Assembly: GCA_037389465.1 (NCBI GenBank)
Contig: JAZARR010000229.1
Span: 657,501 to 721,500, forward strand
Length of the DNA stretch: 64,000 nt
Direction: 5' to 3'
Source: Baylisascaris procyonis
Taxonomy: Eukaryota; Nematoda; Chromadorea; Rhabditida; Ascarididae
The notes below the pieces were generated by a model. That model had not been told where the DNA came from and did no database searches. It saw nothing but the letters and a program-made list of their open reading frames with translations. Shown here piece after piece: positions 57,601 through 64,000 of the stretch; position 1 is the first letter of the stretch; every line of letters starts with the position of its first letter. The translations under genes were made by a program, and so were the position numbers.

Positions 57601-59526
57601 AAAGTGTCATCGTAACTTGGAATTGCACTTTCTGCTACGAACATATATGAATGTCTAAATAACGAATAACTAGCACAGTTTATCAGAAACCTGCTTGCTG
57701 CGCTTTACAATAGTGCTGATCAAGACATTGGAAGACCCAAGTAATAAGTTTTTGAAAATCCGGAAACGCGGTGAGGAATCATACCTCCCTAAAGTCGTAC
57801 TGAGAGAAGCCACCAGCTTGAACGACCTTTTGAACCCGTTCTGACTTGAGAAATACCTGCAATGAATTGCGATTGTTTTCAGCTCTATTATCGTTTGCAA
57901 TGAAATCCCTCAAGAAGCCACGTAAATATACTCTATGCATTCTTTGTTACTTTCAAATATAAGAAGGGTGTTATCTTCTGACTTACTTCAAAATAGGACT
58001 CAATTGCTTTCGTAAACGCTTCGTCGGCGGCGATTTGAGTCTCCCCTTTGAGAAATGACTGGAAACGATCCTTTATCCTGGCGAGCTCCTGCTTATTCAC
58101 CTATAACGACCACTTTCATAATGAGAGTATTAGCATCTGCTATGAATAGATTTAGCTGATTTCTGACGCTGCACAAACCTACTCCAAGTAATTGTAGGTG
58201 CTGATTAACCGAGCAAAACATTGTCGGATTACGTGCTGCCATGTGCCATTACAAGAATTACGGGATTAGAGTTCCAACTTCTGAACATCTAAAGAGTCGC
58301 TTTCGCCTAAAAGCAATTCGTGGTAAAAGGAAATTGAAGAAACTAGAAATGATTTGCGCAATGCTCCTTTTCTTTAAATTTTTAAGGTAATTGCAAACAA
58401 TTTTTACAATATTTGAGAGACTTTCTCCCTCAACGGGCTTATGAAGGAATGGAAGAAAAATAGAGGATATGGAATAAACATTACGCTTTGATGAAGTCTG
58501 CTTGCTCAAATAATATAAATTGACATGAAATAATAAATATCAAACTTCTTTTACAAATTTGGTAAGTAGTGATGCAACTTGCGAGAGTGCTCAGTGCTCA
58601 CATCAATTTCAGTCATTACGGTGGGGATTCTAGCATGCTTTACATCTTATTCTCAGTTACAGCAGATCCGCATAACCAATATAACACATCATCGAATCAG
58701 CGTTTAAGACAAAAATTTATCGAAGCCAGGCGACAACATTGCGTGACTATCGACCATTTCAGAGAAATTCGAAAATTTTCTTGATGATCGTTATTTACAA
58801 TGATCGTTAATATCGCTCATTGCAAAGAGGCTAGTTATGGACATTTCACTTTTTTTTTTAAAGTAGAAACATCCAGTAGTATAGAAAAAGACTTCAATGT
58901 CACGTTATGAGAAGGTATATTCAAGTGGCCAATCCTGATTCATTTTATGTAAATTTAACGTTTTACATCGTTTTTTATGTAAATTTAACGTTTTATGTAA
59001 ATTTATGAAGCATTGATTAGTCATTACTTCGACGTTTTACATCTGCAGCTACTTAACAATTCTAATGAAAATAGACTGGGACGTAATAAGGAAAAGGAAA
59101 TAGCTAACAACTTCATTTTTCACATGAATCTCATTTTTGAGATAGGGAAGAAGTTTAAGGATCCCTTCAAATGTTTCACGCCAACTTGGAAGTCTTTTAA
59201 TGACTTGTATTTCGTCCCATTTGGAAACAATACTCGAATATCTTATATTTGGTGGAGCACAAGCAACTCTCATCTGCTTAGCTTGACAGAATAAATCTGA
59301 ATGAAAAACTCTCAACATGCCTTCAACTGTCGCCTTGCCATATCGGTTGGTTGTTTCGCATTGAAGTGATATGCGATGCATTTTGCGACAAACACATATA
59401 ATTGTAACTTCTTCTTGCGCTGCTCTTCTTCCAATTCCGCCCTGAAATGATGCTTGCTTTACATCGTCATTCTCATCAGCAGTACTCCGCGTAAGCAACC
59501 AAGAAAGCAAAATACACTGTAAATTC

Positions 59527-59593
<67 letters not shown>

Positions 59594-60763
59594 TCATTCA
59601 TTCATTCATTTGTATATATATTTATATTTATACTTATATTTATATACGAATACGCATTGCACAAAATGGACATAGCCGTTTGTGAGCAACTCAATTGTGC
59701 ATGATTGTTGAAGAGACAATGGAATCTATGAGAGAGGGAGATGGAAACTCTTGACGGAGAATGGAAACGCGACTTTATTCTTTCCTCCTCCTCCTTGCTC
59801 ATCTTCGGTGCAGAATCCGCGGCAAGATGTGCCGGCGTGCCCTGATCGTTAGATGTGTAGTCTTCATCATCATCCGAAATGTCTTGCGACGATTGCGCAA
59901 ACACCGGTCGACCCGCAACTGCAGCCATATGCAACTGCCTGCTGCTACTCTGCAAACATCACAAAACATTGGCATTTAGTGGTTACAAGTAAAAATCATC
60001 AGCCTGAAACAAGTATCTCCTAAATGAGAAAATACTTAAATTGCTACCATATAAGATAAAACTGTTTACAGGAAGTGGTCACATTCACACTAAGCAGTGA
60101 GGCATCGCTGACGAGACAGTGAGCGAGGAGGAATGTAATCTTGCAGTTCAACGCCGTTTGAAACCTTAGCGTGGATAGCAATTCTTTTAAGAAACACAAG
60201 GAGAAGAAATGTTTGGGATCCTAACGCGAAGTTATTTTGCTTTTGCGTTACCGATATCAACGAGAATGGAAAATTCTGTATTCGAAATAGTCTAACAAAC
60301 ATAAAAATAAGCAGATTAGTTACGTACTGTCCTGAAGGTAGGAAGGCCGGAGTTAATTGAGTCATTTCTGCGTGCTCGTGCAGAATCGCCACGATTTAGT
60401 GAGTTCGCCTGTGAGACTGAATCGGACGGAGCGGGTGAGTCAGAACGTGGTGACACCGAGGTGGTCAACTGTTGACGAGGAATTGACAAAATCTAAACAT
60501 TATTTTACAATTGCGTGCAATATGTAACATCTTCTGAAATTAGATGTCCGTCAGTACGGATAATAGAAATGTTTTGAAGGAAGTGGAAGACAGAAAGGGA
60601 GAGAACATCTCCTAGAACGTAAAACTTGCTTATTTTGCTGCCTAAGCAACTTTATTTAAACACGATTAAAAAACTCAGATGCACAAAACTCAGCTTCGGC
60701 ATATAATTGCAACGCTGATCGTCGAAGCTGCACATTCCTGGGTCAACACAATGTTCCGTCAGC

Positions 60764-60808
<45 letters not shown>

Positions 60809-63432
60809 CCAGTTCAAGTATCAGAGCATATTGTTATAAGCTGGCCAAACAGGAAAAATTTGATGGTTCCACGGCAACTGCTGTAGGCGCTGGAACTAAT
60901 TGGAGAGTTACAGAACAGAATGTTCCATGGTGAAGAATAGCGTTCCATTCCAACAATCACTGTATGCAACTCAACATTTTCGCGTACTCAAAATGTACAG
61001 GTTTTACTGAATTCCACAGTCGATAGAGAACCGATGGACTTTTCTTCAGATGCAAAAGATTTTCACTAATTTTGGTTTTTGCGATTTCATACTGAGGAAC
61101 TAAAAATTAGCCAGAAACTGCTCAGCTTCACTTTCATAATTTCTCTGTCAAACTTATTTTATTGCTGTGTCGCTATTAGCATAGAGAATGCAGTTGGCAG
61201 CAACAAGGCTGTGTCACCCCATCTCACAAATAGCTTCGTCAAAGCTCCTCCAACACCGCGGCTAGGTGAGAAAGAACAAGAAGAGCCCAGTGATTTTTTT
61301 TTTTTTTGATCCCAGCCTTAATTGAGGAAGTAGCGGACTTCTAAAACACCTTGAGGCAGCTTATCTGCTACCCTTTATGGAGAAATAGACTTATTATCTA
61401 TGAGTTTTAGCGTAAAGAAGGAAAAATGGCTAACTGTGAACTGCTTGAGATTTCATTTAAGTTTTTGCATGCCACAAGCAAGCATTATAAGAACCCTTTC
61501 TCTTAAGCCGATGTAATACGACTGATTTTCACTTTAACAACAAACTTGTACTCTTTGGCATACTGCTGGAGTGGAAGGACCTATGTATTGAATGCAGTGA
61601 AAGAGGGTATGTAAAATCCATACAAAAAGGCCGGACAACAACATGAACGAGGCAAGACTTGAGGATACAAAAGAAAAATGTTGCATGACTATTGCGATAA
61701 GTTGAACTGAAGTGAGCGCTGTTGTTCTTCAAGATTGCTAAGTTCTGTAGCAAAAGAAAATTCGAGCAAACAGCTCAAGTTCACCAACGAAAAAGTCATT
61801 TCATCTGCACATCAATAGGGTGAATAAAAATGCATAGATGGGGATACGGCCGCGGCGTCCATTTTGCTGTCGTACCCATTTACGCCAGCCTCTACAAAAA
61901 CATCCACTATGAATCACTGAAATATTGGTCACTTACTCTTGATAGCGCTTCTGCCAAAATCATCAAGGAAAATATCACTGTTGAGCTGCAAGTAACCGTT
62001 TGTGGAAGAAAACAGTCATGGAAATTGTATGACATAATATGGTGTGGCCCTGATTGATATAGTGATTTATGAGAACGAAAACAGGTGGAGGTCATTTTAT
62101 TGCACAAATTACGATTATCAAATTTCGTCGTTATAGGTTGCGAATATGCGAGATGAAGCGATCGATGAATGAGATAGGTATATATAAACGTTGGCACATG
62201 CATAATTCAATTTTTGCACAAAGATGCTCAGGCTATTTTATTTTTATTGTTTAAACGTTTTGGGCACCTGTAACAAAAAATATAAAATCATACACTAATC
62301 TTAATACTAATCAATCTTAACAAAAAATACGAATGGTAAATCATATGCAAGCATTAATCTTGTTTCTTTAACCATCTGCTATAAAACGCTGAACAATTCA
62401 AGAGCTATTTTTCGATTGTGGTCATGTTCAATTCTGTTTATCAATTGCAGAATTGAGTTATCTACTCTGCATCGATGATTCAATTCACATCTAAAGTAGC
62501 AACGACTAATCTCAGTTATGCAGCGTGGACAGTGCCTGAGAGAAATTAAAAATAGTTAGGCTGTTCAGAAGAAGCGGTCGCTCATGATATCTACATTATG
62601 AGATGAGCAGCTCATGATTGAAGGTTATGGTGCAGATGATGTGGGAAGGAAAATAACCATCTTTTGCAGCAAGCGTGCTTTATAAATACGCGAAATTGCC
62701 TCATCTGCTAAACGGAACAGCCAAGAATACAAGTAAATGTTTCCAACATGACAGATTCTGGGTGCTTGAATCTTGGAATGAACTCTCATTGAGAACAGTC
62801 CGAGAAAGTACTGAGAACATGCAATGATGCGTTTTTACCGAGCTAAGCGGATTGCAAATAACATCCCGAAATCCGGATTTTCGCTTCTCGTTAAATATGC
62901 TTGAAGCTATTAATCACTGTCACCGTGGATATTAAATTTAAAGACCAAGAGACTGATCGACTGTTCGGTGAAAGCAGTAGTAATGAGATGATAGCGTTGT
63001 ACTACATTTCTGCTTAAATACAGACATGGGAAAAGCTATGAAAGTGGAAGCCGAATGAGCTTAAAATCTTGTAGTCATAGCGTAATTCCCGAGGAAAACT
63101 GGAAAGATGTGGACTTCGACTTTCGTACCGGAATGTGAAAGTATAAGTACAACACTATAAATTTATTGCTTTCCTCAAAAGTGACGTCATTCTATGCTCT
63201 GTTCACTACTTCCCTCAAGACCCGCATCGAACACATCTGCTTGCGGTCGTGTCGACTGTTATCCTAAGAAGGTGTAAATGTCCAGGCTTGTGATTTGTTT
63301 CTGAGCATATAAGCCATCAAGAACTCCTCCTCAAATCGAAAAATTATAAAAGAGTGGAACCTCAGAAGTGTCGTCATTGTCGTTAGCAAAGCGATCGTCG
63401 TCGTCCTCCTCACTGCTCGATGCGCCGAGCAT
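19922..63432 (-). CDS. unc-31: CAPS / UNC-31, calcium-dependent secretion activator, 32 exons, complete
   Basis: Seen: exons at 63361-63432, 60328-60468, 59774-59949, 59321-59441, 57987-58100, 57785-57856, 55194-55339, 54012-54141, 53064-53144, 51789-51955, 47586-47685, 46750-46871, 45946-46057, 45092-45298, 43886-43997, 42173-42276, 41405-41623, 40427-40614, 39415-39516, 38167-38230, 37471-37594, 36298-36404, 31410-31566, 30809-30950, 29443-29598, 28509-28650, 27440-27514, 26426-26509, 25761-25859, 22485-22613, 21713-21817, 19922-20161. The total is 4110 bases (1369 residues plus TAA), in phase throughout, close to the family's usual 1300-1380. Order: acidic N-terminus, CAPS N-terminal region (about 150-350), C2 (about 435-560), PH (about 562-668), MUN/DUF1041-type region (about 850-1290). 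Known: cytosolic and peripheral-membrane protein that binds PI(4,5)P2 and SNAREs and primes dense-core vesicles for neuropeptide release. The match to animal CAPS is nearly continuous, for example [18 protein letters not shown]. Confidence 0.97.
22614..25760 (-). other. unc-31 intron 29 (3.1 kb), no defensible gene
   Basis: There is a 168-codon minus-strand open frame at 24558-25064 with no recognised motif. It starts with a hydrophobic stretch and is rich in Cys and Phe, like a chance frame. T-rich runs occur at 24180 and 24270. Otherwise nothing is recognised. Confidence 0.4.
25761..25859 (-). CDS. unc-31: unc-31 exon 29: small symmetric linker exon
   Basis: These 99 bases sit between TTTTATAG and GTATGC, phase 0 at each end. 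They encode [15 protein letters not shown], then a Ser/Thr/Pro-rich tail. It fills the expected place between LLSIA (exon 28) and KPTAAQ (exon 30), and the first part resembles the KPT-x-x-x-x-K segment of nematode UNC-31. Its symmetric phase and weak conservation make it a candidate cassette exon. Confidence 0.7.
26426..31566 (-). CDS. unc-31: unc-31 exons 23-28: MUN/DUF1041-type core
   Basis: Exon 23 (31410-31566) has [20 protein letters not shown] and [13 protein letters not shown]. Exon 24 (30809-30950) has [20 protein letters not shown]. Exon 25 (29443-29598) has [16 protein letters not shown]. Exon 26 (28509-28650) has [15 protein letters not shown]. Exon 27 (27440-27514) has [14 protein letters not shown]. 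Exon 28 (26426-26509) has [18 protein letters not shown]. In the family this helical region supports SNARE interaction and vesicle priming. Exon 27 must stop at CIHDK with donor GTTGTG because exon 28 resumes LLAVLEYVL. Confidence 0.93.
26567..26836 (-). other. Unassigned coding-like frame in unc-31 intron 27
   Basis: A minus-strand open frame ends at TGA 26567-26569. Its last 60 codons follow a good acceptor (TTTCTGCTCCGCTCAG, at 26749) and look protein-like ([20 protein letters not shown]). It lies between exons 27 and 28 on the same strand, so it could be an alternative terminal exon, a nested gene fragment or a relic. Exon 27 ends in phase 0 whereas this acceptor needs one preceding base, which argues against direct use as an alternative end. 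Confidence 0.25.
28801..28880 (+). repeat. G-rich polypurine tract
   Basis: The plus strand has a run of about 12 G followed by AGGGAAGGGG, GAGGGGGTGGGG and a long A/G tract. It is in unc-31 intron 25, so the transcript carries the C-rich complement. It has enough G runs for an intramolecular quadruplex and the mirror-like purine content for triplex DNA. Confidence 0.8.
33538..33605. repeat. (TA)n microsatellite
   Basis: An uninterrupted TA dinucleotide run of about 33 units lies in unc-31 intron 22. It is self-complementary and likely polymorphic in length. Confidence 0.95.
34474..34716 (-). pseudogene. Unidentified coding-like frame, lysine-rich end (nested gene fragment?)
   Basis: On the minus strand a frame of 80 codons without an internal ATG ends at TAG (34474-34476). 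It includes [33 protein letters not shown] and [13 protein letters not shown], and closes with a charged Lys/Arg/Glu tail ([17 protein letters not shown]). Its composition is strongly protein-like and resembles the C-terminal tail of a nucleolar or RNA-binding protein, but I cannot name it. An acceptor-like TGCTTACAG lies inside at about 34669. It is probably the last exon of a nested gene or a retrocopy fragment. It does not fit UNC-31. Confidence 0.35.
36298..40614 (-). CDS. unc-31: unc-31 exons 18-22: post-PH region leading into the MUN-type domain
   Basis: Exon 18 (40427-40614) reads [20 protein letters not shown]. Exon 19 (39415-39516) has [14 protein letters not shown]. Exon 20 (38167-38230) has [13 protein letters not shown]. 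Exon 21 (37471-37594) has [20 protein letters not shown]. Exon 22 (36298-36404) has [20 protein letters not shown]. Exon 21 ends at the GTGAGG donor after one base; a downstream GT would insert residues that the family lacks. These are among the most conserved parts of CAPS. Confidence 0.94.
38925..38985 (-). repeat. C-rich (plus) / G-rich (transcript) tract
   Basis: The plus strand reads CTTCCTCTCTCCTTCCCCCT, continues with CCCCCTCCCG, and ends in a run of C. The unc-31 transcript therefore carries several G runs of 4 to 10 in intron 19. A milder pyrimidine tract lies at 39720-39765 in intron 18. Confidence 0.8.
41405..45298 (-). CDS. unc-31: unc-31 exons 14-17: PH domain
   Basis: Exon 14 (45092-45298) gives [20 protein letters not shown], the first strands of the PH domain with its basic patch. 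Exon 15 (43886-43997) has [20 protein letters not shown]. Exon 16 (42173-42276) has [20 protein letters not shown] and HLWVQ with the conserved C-terminal helix Trp (657). Exon 17 (41405-41623) opens [15 protein letters not shown]. The PH domain of CAPS binds PI(4,5)P2 at the plasma membrane. Exon 16 starts inside an open frame at TCTATTTCAG; the codon that spans the junction becomes Glu and fits the family. Confidence 0.95.
44342..44398. repeat. Short direct repeats, TTTCCTGCTAG type
   Basis: The unit CCATTTCCTGCTAG occurs twice, with a shortened TGTCCTGCTAGA between them, in unc-31 intron 14. Confidence 0.7.
45946..46871 (-). CDS. unc-31: unc-31 exons 12-13: C2 domain
   Basis: Exon 12 (46750-46871) reads [20 protein letters not shown] and TDHAEASKP. 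Exon 13 (45946-46057) reads [20 protein letters not shown] and FEDKELGK. This is the CAPS C2 domain, whose sequence is not a classical five-aspartate calcium site. The exon 12 acceptor is CAATGAAG. The two exons share a split serine codon. Confidence 0.93.
47586..51955 (-). CDS. unc-31: unc-31 exons 10-11: linker to the C2 domain
   Basis: Exon 10 (51789-51955) begins [20 protein letters not shown] and ends in a basic segment ([10 protein letters not shown]). Exon 11 (47586-47685) adds [11 protein letters not shown], an acidic SDDDVS and then [11 protein letters not shown], where the C2 domain starts. The basic/serine stretch is a plausible phosphorylation and membrane-contact linker (inference). 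The 4.1 kb intron 47686-51788 between them shows open frames near 49000-49340 without any recognisable motif. Confidence 0.9.
53064..58100 (-). CDS. unc-31: unc-31 exons 5-9: conserved CAPS N-terminal region
   Basis: Exon 5 (57987-58100) reads [14 protein letters not shown]. Exon 6 (57785-57856) reads [17 protein letters not shown]. Exon 7 (55194-55339) reads [20 protein letters not shown]. Exon 8 (54012-54141) reads [20 protein letters not shown]. Exon 9 (53064-53144) reads [15 protein letters not shown]. Every block has a counterpart in animal CAPS proteins in the same order. Introns here are 0.13 to 2.4 kb and hold nothing I recognise. Confidence 0.95.
58943..59008. repeat. Three-copy short tandem-like repeat, TTTTATGTAAATTTA
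   Basis: The unit TTTTATGTAAATTTAACG occurs twice and a shortened TTTTATGTAAATTTA follows, separated by ACATCG-like spacers. It lies in unc-31 intron 4, the intron with the GC donor. Confidence 0.75.
59321..59949 (-). CDS. unc-31: unc-31 exons 3-4: charged helix and LQLYVF block
   Basis: Exon 3 (59774-59949) has [11 protein letters not shown], then [10 protein letters not shown]. Exon 4 (59321-59441) continues [20 protein letters not shown] and ends [10 protein letters not shown], a conserved CAPS N-terminal signature. The exon 3 donor must be GTCGCG to keep phase. The exon 4 donor is AAG|GCATGT, a GC-type donor, because exon 5 starts [14 protein letters not shown] directly after K and in phase. 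Confidence 0.88.
59530..59645. repeat. (TA)n, (ATTC)n and TATTTA compound microsatellite
   Basis: About 31 TA units with one TAC break are followed by four ATTC units and TATTTA repeats. It sits in the short intron 3 of unc-31 (59442-59773), so about a third of that intron is repeat. Confidence 0.95.
60328..60468 (-). CDS. unc-31: unc-31 exon 2: serine-rich linker
   Basis: The 47 codons are rich in Ser, Pro, Arg and Asn ([20 protein letters not shown], then [10 protein letters not shown]). Vertebrate CAPS has a low-complexity Ser/Gly stretch at this place. The exon is phase 0 at both ends (141 bases), so skipping it would keep the frame. It is probably a disordered, phosphorylatable linker. 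Confidence 0.82.
60469..63360 (-). other. unc-31 intron 1 (2.9 kb)
   Basis: It carries a (TA)n tract at 60765-60807 and short T or A runs. A plus-strand frame of 75 codons at 61830-62057 shows no motif. Large first introns often hold neuronal enhancers, but I see no element that I can name. Confidence 0.4.
60765..60807. repeat. (TA)n microsatellite
   Basis: A run of about 21 TA units in unc-31 intron 1, roughly 300 bases upstream of the exon 2 acceptor in transcript terms. Confidence 0.95.
63361..63432 (-). CDS. unc-31: unc-31 exon 1: start codon and acidic N-terminus
   Basis: The 24 codons read [20 protein letters not shown] and end DTSE, parallel to the serine/acidic start of vertebrate CAPS, so this is very probably the true N-terminus. 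The ATG directly follows an acceptor (TTAGCATTTCAG). It therefore either receives a spliced leader with no 5' UTR or is joined to a non-coding exon farther right. Confidence 0.85.
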
Positions 63433-64000
63433 CTGAAATGCTAATTACTTATTTAATAATGCCGACCTTAGCATACATGCTTCACACCATTGCGACGGCT
63501 AGTAAAACAACGACAAAAAAAAAACGCACACATCACAGATACATCTGCCAAAGCGAAAATTGAAAACACGAAAGCTGCTCGCATTAAAGCACATGATCAT
63601 GTCAGAACATTAGTTGCTGAAGATAACTCTTGTGGTGTTGATATGAAAGCAAATGTTTAGTGGCTATTGCCAGATGCATAAATCTGGCTCGAAAAGTCAT
63701 GCTAATTCGTGAATAATGCAAACTACCTATATGCCATTAGGAGAATCTTTATTTGCTTGATGCCATCCCGACCCATCCCCTTCACACAAAACCATCTGTA
63801 AGGAATATATCCATCTGGATATCCAATGCTTCGTTCCATTTAATGCTCCACTTTCATTACAGATCGTTTGCTGGCCGTTCGTTTGGAAAATGAACTCAGG
63901 CACGGCAATAATTTATAATGGATAATTTTATACTACTTATTACTTCCAAGCTCTCTTTTGCTGTCCCTAAGCATTCACTCGCATTCCTTCCTGACTCTCT
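63433..64000. other. Upstream region of unc-31
   Basis: These 568 bases lead into the start codon. Apart from the acceptor at the ATG I see no promoter element or coding frame that I can support. An upstream non-coding exon cannot be excluded. Confidence 0.4.

Noticed and set aside
59049..59597. 182-codon minus-strand frame starting with Tyr-Ile repeats
   Set aside because: It is read-through of the (TA)n repeat into an out-of-frame copy of unc-31 exon 4. The correct exon frame gives LQLYVF.

Overview
The window is from a eukaryote, almost certainly a nematode. It carries two spliced genes, both on the minus strand. Their short exons (64 to 240 bases) sit between introns that are often 0.5 to 4.7 kb long, with TTTCAG-type acceptors and a start codon 2 bases after a splice acceptor that looks like a spliced-leader (trans-splice) site. 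Long introns, many (TA)n tracts and best agreement with nematode family members suggest a clade V parasitic worm (hookworm or trichostrongylid type). The species is inference.

Left part, 21-14727, minus: a secreted GH31 alpha-glucosidase (maltase/acid alpha-glucosidase type). I resolved 17 exons by hand, and every exon joins in phase. It has a signal peptide, a P-type trefoil, the (alpha/beta)8 catalytic barrel with nucleophile WIDMNEPA and acid/base HWLGDN, and the start of the distal beta domains. The last exons lie beyond the left edge. Intron 15 holds a decayed coding-like frame.

Middle, 14728-19921: about 5.2 kb between the genes. It contains a broken Helitron/Pif1-type helicase on the minus strand (about 15885-16740) and otherwise no gene that I can defend.

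Right part, 19922-63432, minus: a complete CAPS/UNC-31 gene (calcium-dependent activator for secretion). I resolved 32 exons over 43.5 kb with continuous phase, predicting 1369 residues: acidic N-terminus, conserved CAPS N-terminal region, C2, PH, MUN/DUF1041-type region and C-terminus. It includes one GC-AG intron and several unusual AAG acceptors. Its introns carry (TA)n microsatellites, two G-quadruplex-prone purine tracts and a few unassigned coding-like frames, of which 34474-34716 is the best.

The two genes are unrelated in function (carbohydrate digestion; dense-core vesicle release in neurons) and are too far apart to form a nematode operon. No tRNA, rRNA, CRISPR array or prokaryotic element was seen. 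Exon borders were derived by reading the sequence and matching remembered family conservation; no search or transcript data were available.
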